Source: Synechococcales cyanobacterium 340R_concoct_173_sub
GTDB taxonomy: Bacteria; Cyanobacteriota; Cyanobacteriia; Leptolyngbyales; Leptolyngbyaceae
Reading direction: 5' to 3'
Length of the DNA: 29,347 bases
NCBI GenBank assembly: GCA_025354065.1
Contig: JANXNM010000362.1
Location: forward strand, 1 to 29,347
A program made the position numbers and the translations under genes. Shown here piece by piece: positions 7,997-16,481 of this stretch (position 1 is the first letter of the stretch; each line of letters starts with the position of its first letter). Below the pieces are notes generated by a model. That model was not told where the DNA came from, did no database searches, and saw only the letters and a list, made by a program, of their open reading frames with translations.

Positions 7997-9091
7997 GTGA
8001 CGAAGCGATTCATGGGGGATTCTAGTGTCTTGCCACATAAAACATATCCAGAGCCTGTCCGTGTCGGGGTTGTGGGAATCGGGAATATGGGGCAGCATCA
8101 TGTCCGGGTTCTGAGTTTGATGAAAGATATCAAACTTGTGGGCATTTCGGATGTGAATGTCGATCGTGGAATTGATACGGCTAGTCGGTATCAGACACAC
8201 TTTTTTGAAGATTATCGTGAGTTACTGCTCCATGTGGATGCAGTCTGTATTGCGGTACCGACTCGGTTTCATCATGCGGTGGGGCTAGCGGCACTGAAAG
8301 CCGGGGTTCATGTTTTGATTGAGAAACCGATCGCGGCGACAATTTCAGAAGCGGAATCTTTGGTGAATGCGGCGGCAGACATGGGCCGTTTGTTGCAAGT
8401 TGGCCACATTGAGCGATTTAATCCTGTATTTCAGGAATTGAGTAATGTGTTGAAAACCGAGGAACTGGTGTCGTTAGAAGCGCATCGCATGAGTCCCTAT
8501 AGCGATCGGGCCAATGATGTCTCGGTAGTTTTAGATTTGATGATCCATGATATTGATCTCTGTCTAGAACTCGCCAACTCACCCGTCGTTCGATTGACCG
8601 CCAGCGGCAGCCGTGCTAGCCAAACGTCCCAGTATTTAGACTATGTGACGGCGACGTTAGGGTTTGCTAATGGCATTGTGGCGACATTAACGGCCAGCAA
8701 GATTACCCATCGTAAAATACGTCGGATCTCGGCCCATTCAAAACGATCGCTAACCGAAGCTGATTTTCTAAACAATGAAATTCAGATTCACCGAGCAAAT
8801 ACCGGAATTTCGTCGGGTTTTAGCCCAACCAGTTTTTCTCGGCCCAACTTGTACCGTCAAGACGGCATTGTTGAAAAAGTTGCGATTGGTCGGGTCGAAC
8901 CGCTGTATGCAGAATTGGAGCATTTTATCGCTTGTGTTAGAGGCGGCCTTCCTCCATTCGTAGGCGGAGAACAAGCGTTGAAGGCATTGCGATTGGCCAG
9001 TTTGATTGAACAAATGGCGATGGACGGCCAAGTTTGGCATCCGGTGGAGCTAGACTCAGTTGCAATTGAAACACCGATGATGGCTGTTTAA
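7997..9091 (+). CDS. Gfo/Idh/MocA family NAD(P)-dependent oxidoreductase
   Basis: The product is a cytoplasmic dehydrogenase of the glucose-fructose oxidoreductase/inositol dehydrogenase family, 364 residues. The Rossmann motif GVVGIGNMG is at residues 24-32. The family's catalytic lysine motif EKP is at 109-111 (VLIEKPIA), and GHIERFNPVF at 136-145 with IHDIDL near 182 are typical of the sugar-modifying WlbA-like branch. I chose the GTG at 7997 because GAGGAG lies 8 bases upstream (7983-7988). Such enzymes usually oxidise the ring carbon of a sugar or nucleotide sugar, but the substrate cannot be told from sequence. It ends at a strong terminator before rimJ, so it is probably transcribed alone. 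Confidence 0.85.
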   Translation: MTKRFMGDSSVLPHKTYPEPVRVGVVGIGNMGQHHVRVLSLMKDIKLVGISDVNVDRGIDTASRYQTHFFEDYRELLLHVDAVCIAVPTRFHHAVGLAALKAGVHVLIEKPIAATISEAESLVNAAADMGRLLQVGHIERFNPVFQELSNVLKTEELVSLEAHRMSPYSDRANDVSVVLDLMIHDIDLCLELANSPVVRLTASGSRASQTSQYLDYVTATLGFANGIVATLTASKITHRKIRRISAHSKRSLTEADFLNNEIQIHRANTGISSGFSPTSFSRPNLYRQDGIVEKVAIGRVEPLYAELEHFIACVRGGLPPFVGGEQALKALRLASLIEQMAMDGQVWHPVELDSVAIETPMMAV

Positions 9092-9100
9092 CCACCATTA

Positions 9101-9142
9101 GATCGGTCTTACTTATAAAGAGAAGGCCGATCGTATTTTTTT
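9101..9142 (+). terminator. Rho-independent terminator of the oxidoreductase gene
   Basis: A 10-bp stem GATCGGTCTT (9101-9110) with AAGGCCGATC (9123-9132), containing one G-T pair, closes a 12-base loop and is followed by GTATTTTTTT (9133-9142). It starts 9 bases after the stop codon and separates this gene from the acetyltransferase at 9182. Confidence 0.85.
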
Positions 9143-9181
9143 GGATTTAATCATTCTGTTATTTGATTTATCAATGATGCT

Positions 9182-9745
9182 ATGCCTGCTACTTTATATA
9201 CATCGCGTTTGATTGTTCGGCTAGCGACCCAAGAAGATATTCCTGCAATTGTGGCGCATTTAGTGGAAAATCGTGATTTTTTAGTACCCTTTGAACCCAT
9301 TCGTCCGTCTGACTTTTACGATCGGAACTATTGGCGGCAGCAGGTCATTCGCAGCTATCAACAGTTTCAGGCAGGCCATGCGCTGCGGCTATTTATATTT
9401 GAACGAGATGCGCCGAAAATAGTGATTGGCAGTATTAATTTTAATAACTTCATTCACTATCCGTTTTATTGTTGTAGCCTGGGGTATAGCATTGCCGAAT
9501 CAAAACAGGGGCAGGGGTTGATGCGAGAGGCGTTGACCGTCAGTATTGTCCATGTGTTTAATGCCATGAATTGCCATCGAATTCAGGCCAATTATATGCC
9601 CCGAAATCAGCGTAGTGGTAGTCTTTTGAAGAGCTTGGGTTTTACGGTGGAGGGAGAAGCAAAGGATTATTTGTTGATTCACGGAGTCTGGGAAGATCAT
9701 GTGTTGACAAGTTTGACGAATTTGAATTGGACGACGAGAATTTAA
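9182..9745 (+). CDS. rimJ: RimJ-like GNAT N-acetyltransferase
   Basis: A GNAT-fold acetyltransferase that uses acetyl-CoA; in Escherichia coli RimJ acetylates the N terminus of ribosomal protein S5. The start of the fold is TSRLIVRLATQEDIPAI. The acetyl-CoA binding motif is LGYSIAESKQGQGLMREAL, in which QGQGLM replaces the Q/RxxGxG/A pattern. NYMPRNQRSGSLLKSLGF and AKDYLLIHGVWEDHVLT match RimJ closely as I recall it, and the 187 residues fit its length. In cyanobacteria the target could differ from S5, since close GNAT relatives acetylate other proteins or small molecules. It is 9 bases before mnmE, so the two are likely co-transcribed. Confidence 0.8.
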   Translation: MPATLYTSRLIVRLATQEDIPAIVAHLVENRDFLVPFEPIRPSDFYDRNYWRQQVIRSYQQFQAGHALRLFIFERDAPKIVIGSINFNNFIHYPFYCCSLGYSIAESKQGQGLMREALTVSIVHVFNAMNCHRIQANYMPRNQRSGSLLKSLGFTVEGEAKDYLLIHGVWEDHVLTSLTNLNWTTRI

Positions 9746-9754
9746 TAGAGATGG

Positions 9755-11206
9755 ATGAGCGTAATGTCTTCAGAGTTCAAATCTTCAGCGTCTAATTTTG
9801 TTCAAGGCTTTACCATTGCCGCGATCGCAACAGCCATTGTCCCAGAACAAGGAAGCGTAGGAATTGTGCGACTATCTGGGGCGGAGGCATTTGCGATCGC
9901 ACAAGTTATTTTTCAAGCCCCAGGTCAACAGCAATGGGAAAGTCATCGAATTTTGTATGGGTATATTACCAATCCAAAAACAAATGAACGGATAGATGAA
10001 GCCTTGCTGATGATCATGCTGGCTCCACGATCGTATACCAAAGAAGATGTGGTGGAATTTCATTGCCATGGCGGAATGATTGCGGTGCAGCGGGTTTTGC
10101 AATTGTGTATTGAATCGGGGGCAAAGCTGGCGCAACCGGGAGAATTTACTCTGCGGGCCTTTTTGAATGGTCGGTTGGATTTAACCCAAGCGGAAAGTAT
10201 TTCAGATTTGGTAGGTGCAAAGTCTCCGCAAGCAGCAGCAACGGCATTGGCTGGAATTCAGGGAAAACTCGCTCAGCCGATTCGAGAAGTACGATCGGTT
10301 TGTTTAGATATTTTGTCCGAAGTTGAAGCCCGAATTGATTTTGAGGATGATTTACCTGCGCTTCAACTCCAAAGCATTCGGACTAGTTTAATCAATGCCA
10401 TTGCACAAGTCACCGGAATTCTAAACACTGCCGATCGCGGTGAATTATTAAGAACAGGACTAAAAGTTGCGATCGTCGGTCGGCCCAATGTGGGAAAATC
10501 GAGTTTGTTGAATGCGTGGAGTCAGTGCGATCGGGCGATTGTGACAGATTTGCCGGGGACCACAAGAGATGTTGTGGAATCGCAGCTTGTGGTAGGCGGG
10601 ATTCCGATTCAGGTTTTAGACACGGCGGGAATTCGGGAAACCGACGATCGGGTCGAAAGCATTGGGGTCGAGCGATCGCGCAAAGCAGCTCTAGAAGCGG
10701 ATTTAGTATTGTTTACAATAGCGGCAGATCAAGGCTGGACCACTGAAGAAGATGCAATTTATGATCAGATTAAGGCCCGATCGTTGATCTTTGTGATTAA
10801 TAAAGTGGATCTACCTGGCGCGGAAATGGTGATTGAGCAAGTCCGTAATTTGACAAAAGGACGAGCAGCTATCGTTCAAACGATCGTTCAAACCGTGACT
10901 CAAACACCAGCAGACCAAACTGTAGGCATTGAAGATCTAGAACACGCTATTTTGCGCACCGTTAATCAAGGAACCACCCAGCTTGGAAATTTGGATTTTG
11001 CCATTAATCAACGTCAATTCAGTGCGCTAATGAATGCAAAGACGGCGCTTGAACAGGTGCAAGTCACCATAAACAATCAACTTCCCTTAGATTTTTGGAC
11101 CATTGATTTGCGCGGTGCGGCCCAAGCGTTGGGTGAAATTTTAGGTGAAGATGTAACAGAATCAGTGCTCGATCGAATTTTCAGTCGCTTCTGTATTGGC
11201 AAATAA
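9755..11206 (+). CDS. mnmE: tRNA uridine-5-carboxymethylaminomethyl(34) synthesis GTPase MnmE
   Basis: MnmE works with MnmG to modify the wobble uridine U34 of tRNAs that read two-codon boxes. The N-terminal formyl-THF-binding domain opens with TIAAIATAI and includes [11 protein letters not shown] and [14 protein letters not shown]. The G domain has G1 GRPNVGKSS (242-250), G2 TTR (269-271), G3 DTAG (289-292) and G4 NKVD near 350. The protein ends FCIGK, containing the conserved C-terminal cysteine. At 483 residues it is about 20 longer than usual. The excess lies between G4 and the last helical domain, in a threefold [12 protein letters not shown] repeat at residues 373-384 that occupies the region of G5. 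I keep the ATG at 9755, though 9764 is possible. Confidence 0.96.
   Translation: MSVMSSEFKSSASNFVQGFTIAAIATAIVPEQGSVGIVRLSGAEAFAIAQVIFQAPGQQQWESHRILYGYITNPKTNERIDEALLMIMLAPRSYTKEDVVEFHCHGGMIAVQRVLQLCIESGAKLAQPGEFTLRAFLNGRLDLTQAESISDLVGAKSPQAAATALAGIQGKLAQPIREVRSVCLDILSEVEARIDFEDDLPALQLQSIRTSLINAIAQVTGILNTADRGELLRTGLKVAIVGRPNVGKSSLLNAWSQCDRAIVTDLPGTTRDVVESQLVVGGIPIQVLDTAGIRETDDRVESIGVERSRKAALEADLVLFTIAADQGWTTEEDAIYDQIKARSLIFVINKVDLPGAEMVIEQVRNLTKGRAAIVQTIVQTVTQTPADQTVGIEDLEHAILRTVNQGTTQLGNLDFAINQRQFSALMNAKTALEQVQVTINNQLPLDFWTIDLRGAAQALGEILGEDVTESVLDRIFSRFCIGK
10871..10906 (+). repeat. Three in-frame 12-bp repeats inside mnmE
   Basis: ATCGTTCAAACG (10871-10882), ATCGTTCAAACC (10883-10894) and GTGACTCAAACA (10895-10906) are tandem, in frame and encode IVQT, IVQT and VTQT. 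The first two differ at one base; the third is diverged. Confidence 0.85.
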
Positions 11207-11275
11207 ATTGAGAAATAAATTTGGGGTGTAGAAAACCCTATCAACTTCAAAGATCTTTAAGCGAAGGTTAACCTC

Positions 11276-11281
11276 TATACT
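11276..11281 (+). promoter_or_regulatory. Possible -10 element of purF
   Basis: TATACT lies 37 bases before the purF ATG. No strong -35 precedes it (TCTTTA at 11254-11259 is the nearest candidate). It sits inside a 7-bp inverted repeat AACTTCA/TGAAGTT (left copy at about 11243-11249, right copy from 11281), which may either be a control site or the mnmE 3' stem. Confidence 0.3.
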
Positions 11282-11317
11282 GAAGTTTTCTCACTGGACA
11301 TCCTAAGGACTTTCTTT

Positions 11318-12787
11318 ATGTTCCCGACTGAAGATTTGCTTGTTAACCCTGAACATCCCGATAAGCCTGAAGAAGCTTGTGGCGTTTTTGGTGTATTTTC
11401 CCCTGGGGAAGATGTTGCAAAGCTGGCGTATTTTGGGTTGTTTGCACTTCAGCATCGGGGACAGGAGTCGAGTGGGATTGCAACCTTTGATGACAATAAA
11501 ACCGTGCATCTCCATAAAGATATGGGCCTAGTCGCACAGGTTTTTAATGAGACTATTTTGAATACACTACCGGGACCGATGGGCGTAGGACATACGCGGT
11601 ATTCGACCACGGGTTCAAGTCGTGCTGTGAATGCTCAGCCTGCGGTGGTGAAGACAAGTCGGGGTTCCTTGGCCTTGGCTCACAATGGAAATTTGGTGAA
11701 TACGGAAACATTACACAAGGAACTATTGGAGCGTAGCCATAATCTCTTGACGACGACAGATTCAGAAATGATTGCAGTGGCGATCGGGGAGGCGGTGGAT
11801 GATGGTGCGGATTGGACGACGGCGATCGGTACGGCCTGCAAGCGATCCGTTGGGGCATTTAGTTTGGTGATTGGGACACCGGATGCGTTGTACGGAACAA
11901 GAGATTCAAGTGGGGTACGGCCTTTAGTGATTGGCACATTGCCACGAGAGTTGCCCACGGATCCAATTCGCTATGCGTTGGCATCAGAGACTTGTGGATT
12001 AGATATTGTGGGGGCTGACTTTGTTCGCGATGTAGAGCCAGGTGAGCTGGTTTGCATTACGGAAACTGGGATTAGTTCAACGCGATGGGCGAAGAAAGTT
12101 GATCATAAGCTCTGCATTTTTGAGATGATCTATTTTGCGCGACCCGACAGCTTGATGAACGAGGAAACGCTATATACCTATCGGATGAGAATTGGTCGGC
12201 AGTTGGCCAAAGAATCGACGATCGATGCAGATATTGTCATTGCAGTCCCAGATTCAGGAATTCCAGCGGCGATCGGGTTTTCCCAGGAATCTGGAATTCC
12301 CTACGCGGAAGGGTTGATTAAAAATCGGTATGTGGGCCGGACATTCATTCAGCCGACTCAGGCCATGCGGGAAGCAGGAATCCGAATGAAGTTAAATCCG
12401 TTAAAAGATGTGCTGAAGGGTAAACGGGTGATTATTGTGGATGATTCGATTGTACGCGGGACAACTAGTCGAAAAATTGTCAAAGCCTTGCGGGATGCGG
12501 GTGCAACGGAAGTGCATATGAGAATTTCGTCGCCGCCCGTGACCCATCCTTGTTTCTATGGCATTGATACGGATAATCAAAGTCAGTTGATTGGGGCAAA
12601 CATGACCGTATCGGAAATTGCGGACCATATTGGCGCAGATTCGCTTGGTTATTTGTCCTTGAATGGAATGCTGGAGACGACTCATCAGGATACAAGTAAT
12701 TTTTGCTCGGCTTGTTTTGATGGTAAGTATCCGATCGAGATTCCTGAAGTTCTAAAACGATCGAAGTTGATACTGGAAACAGCGTAG
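11318..12787 (+). CDS. purF: Amidophosphoribosyltransferase (glutamine PRPP amidotransferase)
   Basis: PurF catalyses the first step of purine synthesis: PRPP plus glutamine to 5-phosphoribosylamine. It has an N-terminal propeptide of 20 residues, then Cys21 in the CGVFGVF motif, which becomes the N-terminal nucleophile of the glutaminase. ALQHRGQESSGIAT and HNGNLVN are glutaminase motifs. The PRPP-binding loop is VIIVDDSIVRGTTSRKIV, and VPDSGIPAAIGFS precedes it. The C-terminal FCSACFDGKYP fits the 4Fe-4S ligands of the Bacillus subtilis type. AAGGA at 11305-11309 is 8 bases before the ATG. With 489 residues it is of normal length. It converges with ftsW. Confidence 0.97.
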   Translation: MFPTEDLLVNPEHPDKPEEACGVFGVFSPGEDVAKLAYFGLFALQHRGQESSGIATFDDNKTVHLHKDMGLVAQVFNETILNTLPGPMGVGHTRYSTTGSSRAVNAQPAVVKTSRGSLALAHNGNLVNTETLHKELLERSHNLLTTTDSEMIAVAIGEAVDDGADWTTAIGTACKRSVGAFSLVIGTPDALYGTRDSSGVRPLVIGTLPRELPTDPIRYALASETCGLDIVGADFVRDVEPGELVCITETGISSTRWAKKVDHKLCIFEMIYFARPDSLMNEETLYTYRMRIGRQLAKESTIDADIVIAVPDSGIPAAIGFSQESGIPYAEGLIKNRYVGRTFIQPTQAMREAGIRMKLNPLKDVLKGKRVIIVDDSIVRGTTSRKIVKALRDAGATEVHMRISSPPVTHPCFYGIDTDNQSQLIGANMTVSEIADHIGADSLGYLSLNGMLETTHQDTSNFCSACFDGKYPIEIPEVLKRSKLILETA

Positions 12788-12795
12788 GACTAATT

Positions 12796-12839
12796 AAAAA
12801 AATTCAATTCTGTTAACGCCTTGGCCAACAGAATTGAAT
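12796..12839 (-). terminator. Terminator between purF and ftsW
   Basis: ATTCAATTCTGTT (12802-12814) and AACAGAATTGAAT (12827-12839) form a perfect 13-bp stem with a 12-base loop. On the minus strand it is followed by seven Ts (12796-12802 as As on the plus strand, overlapping the last stem base), so it is a strong rho-independent terminator for ftsW. On the plus strand the sequence after the stem lacks a T run, but the hairpin could still define the purF 3' end. Confidence 0.9.
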
Positions 12840-12853
12840 AATATTGTGGAATA

Positions 12854-14182
12854 TTAGCGCGATCGTCCACCGGGCCTTCTACGGCGAGGCCGATCGCGTT
12901 TTGTATCAGATATGGTGTCAGAGACTTTGTCAGATCGTTGTTTTCTAAAATTTGAGAGCCAATTTGATGGCGTTTTTTTCGGGAAACTAATCACAGTTCC
13001 AAACTGAGAACCCGATCGTAAATTCGATCGTTGTATCGGCAACTCCACCACTTCACTACTTTCCCGTGCTACCCGAATTAACAATGCTGCCGTAATACAA
13101 CTAGACAACACTGAACTTCCGCCGTAACTCCAAAATGGAAACGGGAGTCCGGTCGTGGGCATGGCTCCAGTCGCAACGGCAATGTTTAAAAGTGCTTGCC
13201 CAACCATTAAGACAGTCGCACCGATCGCCACTAAACGATGAATAGTTGTAGTAGCCTTTTGAGCAATCCGAAATCCGACGGTGGCATAAATTCCAAGCAT
13301 AATTAGAACAACCAATCCGCCAACCAACCCAAACTCTTCTAGAAATACCGCAATAATGAAATCAGTATATTGAATCGGTAAAAACCCAATCTTCTGGGCC
13401 GATTGACCATAGCCTGTACCAAATAGCCCCCCCGATCCAATGGCCATCAAACTTTGCGTCAATTGATAACCATCGCCCGTTGCATCTGCCCAGGGATTCA
13501 AAAATGACATGATCCGTTTTCGTTGGTATTCCCGAAATGCAATACTTAATGTCGCCAATACCACTCCGCCGATTCCTGTTCCGAGTAAATACTGCATCGG
13601 CAATCCTGCGGCCAACGCAATCAACCAAACGGTCATACCACAGAGTGCTGTCGTACTCAGGTTAGGTTGAATTAAAATGCCAAGTAATACAAATACAAAT
13701 ACCCCGAGCCATGTCAATCTAGTTTTCCAAGATAACCTATCCCATTGTCCAAAAATTCGGGCACTTTGTAATACTAAAAACGGCTTAACAAACTCCGAAG
13801 GTTGCATCAAAAAGGGTCCGATCGGAATCCAACGAGACGATCCGCCGACGGTTGTGCTGAGTCCTGGCAATGGCAATGTTGTTACCCAAATCAAACTTAA
13901 AAATAACAACAATCCCCAGTGGGCATACCCTAGAATAATCCGTAATGGCGAATGAACAATCCAATTGAATATAACAAGACCGATCGCAACAAACAACGCC
14001 TGTCGGCGAAGGTAATACCAGCCATTGTTAAATTCAGCATTTCCAGATGGATAGGATGCAGAGAATACAACAACCAACCCCAACAAAATCCAAACAAACG
14101 TCAGCCATCGCAAAACCCGCGCTTCAAAGGACCAATCCTGCGCAGTTGTGTCGAAAAATGGAATCCACTGACGAAGTTGCAT
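12854..14182 (-). CDS. ftsW: Peptidoglycan glycosyltransferase FtsW (SEDS family)
   Basis: FtsW is a polytopic inner-membrane SEDS glycosyltransferase that polymerises lipid II at the division septum together with a class B penicillin-binding protein. About ten hydrophobic segments are visible from residue 28 to 385. Family signatures include SSRWIPIGPFLMQPSEFVK, the loop FLNPWADATGDGYQLTQSL, GLFGTGYGQS, TDFIIAVFLEEFG and PTTGLPFPFWSYGGSS. These favour FtsW over RodA, although the two are hard to separate in cyanobacteria. The C-terminal tail of about 60 residues is cytoplasmic, and its last 16 residues are very basic (RDRPRRRRPGGRSR). It is convergent with purF and ends at a strong terminator. 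The upstream 175 bases hold a tandem TTCCGCCATAG duplication at 14268-14289. Confidence 0.9.
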   Translation of the reverse strand: MQLRQWIPFFDTTAQDWSFEARVLRWLTFVWILLGLVVVFSASYPSGNAEFNNGWYYLRRQALFVAIGLVIFNWIVHSPLRIILGYAHWGLLLFLSLIWVTTLPLPGLSTTVGGSSRWIPIGPFLMQPSEFVKPFLVLQSARIFGQWDRLSWKTRLTWLGVFVFVLLGILIQPNLSTTALCGMTVWLIALAAGLPMQYLLGTGIGGVVLATLSIAFREYQRKRIMSFLNPWADATGDGYQLTQSLMAIGSGGLFGTGYGQSAQKIGFLPIQYTDFIIAVFLEEFGLVGGLVVLIMLGIYATVGFRIAQKATTTIHRLVAIGATVLMVGQALLNIAVATGAMPTTGLPFPFWSYGGSSVLSSCITAALLIRVARESSEVVELPIQRSNLRSGSQFGTVISFPKKTPSNWLSNFRKQRSDKVSDTISDTKRDRPRRRRPGGRSR

Positions 14183-14267
14183 ACCAAACCCTAACGAATT
14201 TTGATCTAACCACCCTTGGTCTCGCCTTCAATTTTTGACAAATCCTCCGCCAAAAATACCATCACTT

Positions 14268-14289
14268 TTCCGCCATAGTTCCGCCATAG
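14268..14289. repeat. Tandem 11-bp duplication upstream of ftsW
   Basis: TTCCGCCATAG occurs twice without a gap (14268-14278 and 14279-14289) in the gap between ftsW and the alcohol dehydrogenase, both on the minus strand. An 11-base period keeps both copies on the same face of the helix, so it could be a paired site, or plain slippage. Confidence 0.6.
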
Positions 14290-14357
14290 TTTAGCCCATT
14301 GCGGTTCCGGACAATTCCCTATTCACGGAAGCAAATCGATCGCGCTGTCGAAAGTCG

Positions 14358-15413
14358 CTAGGGTTCCATCGCAACTTTGATCACTTTTCGATCGCGCATA
14401 TCGGCAAACGCTGAACCGAGATCTTTCAACGGGCGGCGATCGCTGAGCATCAATTGCATCAAGGCTGGATACTGATGAATAAAGGCCAAGGCATCACGAA
14501 CATACTGCGGCGTATTGTGAAACACCCCCTTGAGCGTGAGTTCGCAGTAGTGCAATTGCTCAGTGCTGACCGAAATATTGGTATTCTTCGGGCAACCACC
14601 AAAGAGATTAATCGTCGCGCCCGGTCGCCCACAGGCCACAGCACATTCCCAAGCACTTGGCACACCCGTCGCCTCAATCACAATATCCGCACCCCAGCCG
14701 TCTGTGAGTGTTTTAATCAGCGCTGGAATATCGTCAATCTCGCGGTGCAAATAAGTCTGCGTCGCGCCCAACTGTTCGGCCACAGCCAACCGATCGGGAC
14801 TTCCACCCAATACAATAATCTCCGACGGAATCCCGACCTTGTAACCCTTGGCCAATGCCACAACAAACATCAGTCCGATCGCGCCGTCGCCCATCACTAC
14901 AATCCGATCGCCATCTTGGGCATTCGATCGGGCTACACCATGCAATACGCAAGCCAGCGGTTCGGTCATGGAGGCGAGAGCAAAGCTTAAGTCTTGAGGA
15001 ATTGGCAGTAAGTTTTTTTCAACGATCGGGGCGGGAATTTTTAAATATTCGGCGAAGGTTCCGTTATTAAAAAGCAAATCTTGGCAAAGGGAATATTCGC
15101 GGCGATCGCAAAAGAAACATTTTCCGCAAGGTGCTGAATTATTGGCTACGACGCGATCGCCCACCGCCCATCCCGTCACGCCAGATCCCATGGAAAGAAT
15201 CGTTCCCGCTGCCTCATGACCAAAAATTGTCGGCGGTTTCAACATTCGAGCATGACCGCCACGCCGCCAAACTTTAAGGTCAGTGCCACAGGTGGTTGCC
15301 ACGCTAACTTTAAGTATAATTTCACCCGGCCCTGGTTCTGGATCCGGCACGGTTTCTAATTTCAGATCTTCTTGTCCGTAGAGTACAGCAGCAAGCACGG
15401 GCGCATCCTTCAC
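14358..15413 (-). CDS. Zinc-dependent alcohol/polyol dehydrogenase (MDR family)
   Basis: A cytoplasmic medium-chain NAD(P)-dependent dehydrogenase, 351 residues. The catalytic zinc site is shown by TCGTD and GHEAAG, and the structural zinc site by CGKCFFCDRREYSLC (CxxCxxC-x7-C). The Rossmann motif is GDGAIG. The overall pattern (threonine or sorbitol dehydrogenase branch) is clear, but the substrate is unknown. GTG at 15413 is the first in-frame start that gives the family N terminus (VLAAVLYGQEDLKLE). No Shine-Dalgarno is evident. It lies 60 bases from the lipoprotein gene upstream and 175 from ftsW; co-transcription with the former is possible. Confidence 0.85.
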   Translation of the reverse strand: MKDAPVLAAVLYGQEDLKLETVPDPEPGPGEIILKVSVATTCGTDLKVWRRGGHARMLKPPTIFGHEAAGTILSMGSGVTGWAVGDRVVANNSAPCGKCFFCDRREYSLCQDLLFNNGTFAEYLKIPAPIVEKNLLPIPQDLSFALASMTEPLACVLHGVARSNAQDGDRIVVMGDGAIGLMFVVALAKGYKVGIPSEIIVLGGSPDRLAVAEQLGATQTYLHREIDDIPALIKTLTDGWGADIVIEATGVPSAWECAVACGRPGATINLFGGCPKNTNISVSTEQLHYCELTLKGVFHNTPQYVRDALAFIHQYPALMQLMLSDRRPLKDLGSAFADMRDRKVIKVAMEP

Positions 15414-15472
15414 AAGAGTAAATCAACAATAAGTCCGATCGTACCAAACTGCTAGCACCAAACTGCTGACTA

Positions 15473-16387
15473 CTAGCCACCACTAGAACTCAATAATCGA
15501 AGTAACGGCCCGCTGGGTTTCCCATAGGATTTTAATTGGGCATAGGTCATCAGAAAATCACCTTTTGGTTCTGCGGCAATCAATACATGGGGAAATCCAA
15601 ATTCATAATGAAATAGAATTCCATTGGGCGTAAGGGTAAAGTCATTCAAATTTTTAATCCGAAAGCGATGGGATTTATAAATACTGGGATCAATGTCTTC
15701 AGTATTTGGAGTGCCGAGTTTTGACACTTTAACTTTAATCGCATCTTGAAGTTGTTTATCGACTTGTAAGGCGATCGCACCCAAGGCTTCATCTGTGAAT
15801 AAATCCTGGGCACGCAATACAGATCCAGTGATGAGATTGACCGATCGGTGGCGAACAAACTGACTTGGATAGGCTCCCAGTCCTGTAGTGGTGTAAGTTA
15901 GCGAGAGAAGTCCATTGTCGTTGTAATTGACTGTGTACTCCAGAGAAGTTAACCAATGGCTTTCTTTAAAATCGGCTTCCATCTCCGTTAACGATCGACC
16001 AAAGGCACTTTTTAAACTAATCGAATCTTGAATTTTGTCTTCCAATTCAGGCTCGGGGACATTGATAACTACTGGATAGGAAAGTTTGGCTTCCCGATAT
16101 TGCGATCGATCGCCGCCTGGTTTTCCCCAAGTGAAGGTGGCGGTTTTGGCGGTGAGGGTTGCTTGTTCGAGTTGATTAGCTAGAGCTGGTTTGGCGGATA
16201 CTTGTTTGGCCGACACTACTGTCTTCGGAGCGATCTCTGGATCCTCTGGAGATGACTCTGGAGAGACGGGAGGGGAGGGGATTGAGGCAGTGGGAGTTGG
16301 ACGATCGGCGGACTGAAGTGTGGGAGTGCAGCCCAGCAATAGAAATACTACGAAAAATGTAGCGGTGCGAGATGTTATGAATGCCAT
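15473..16387 (-). CDS. RsiV-like lipoprotein (DUF3298/DUF4163 domains)
   Basis: This secreted lipoprotein has a lipobox LLLGC at residues 16-20 (Cys20), so it should be tethered to a membrane outside the cytoplasm. After a Pro/Ser/Thr-rich spacer (to about residue 75), the C-terminal part carries SYPVVINVPEPELEDKIQ, then LTYTTTGLGAYPSQFVRHRSVN and later FEFGFPHVLIAAEP-type sequence, which resembles the DUF4163 + DUF3298 pair found in RsiV anti-sigma and PdaC proteins. No transmembrane anti-sigma portion is present. I chose ATG 16387 because GAGGAG lies 10 bases upstream on the minus strand (16398-16403); a TTG at 16405 would add six residues. The cargo or ligand is unknown. Confidence 0.7.
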   Translation of the reverse strand: MAFITSRTATFFVVFLLLGCTPTLQSADRPTPTASIPSPPVSPESSPEDPEIAPKTVVSAKQVSAKPALANQLEQATLTAKTATFTWGKPGGDRSQYREAKLSYPVVINVPEPELEDKIQDSISLKSAFGRSLTEMEADFKESHWLTSLEYTVNYNDNGLLSLTYTTTGLGAYPSQFVRHRSVNLITGSVLRAQDLFTDEALGAIALQVDKQLQDAIKVKVSKLGTPNTEDIDPSIYKSHRFRIKNLNDFTLTPNGILFHYEFGFPHVLIAAEPKGDFLMTYAQLKSYGKPSGPLLRLLSSSGG

Positions 16388-16481
16388 AGGACGATCGCTC
16401 CTCAAAAAATATACAACGCGTAGACATTAGACTGAATAGATCCCGACTTCCCTTAGTCTTGCTACAAGTTGGCGGAACTCC

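Noticed and set aside
14454..14990. 178-codon open frame on the plus strand opposite the alcohol dehydrogenase
   Set aside because: It lies wholly antisense to a gene with clear zinc-site motifs, and its protein has no recognisable domain.
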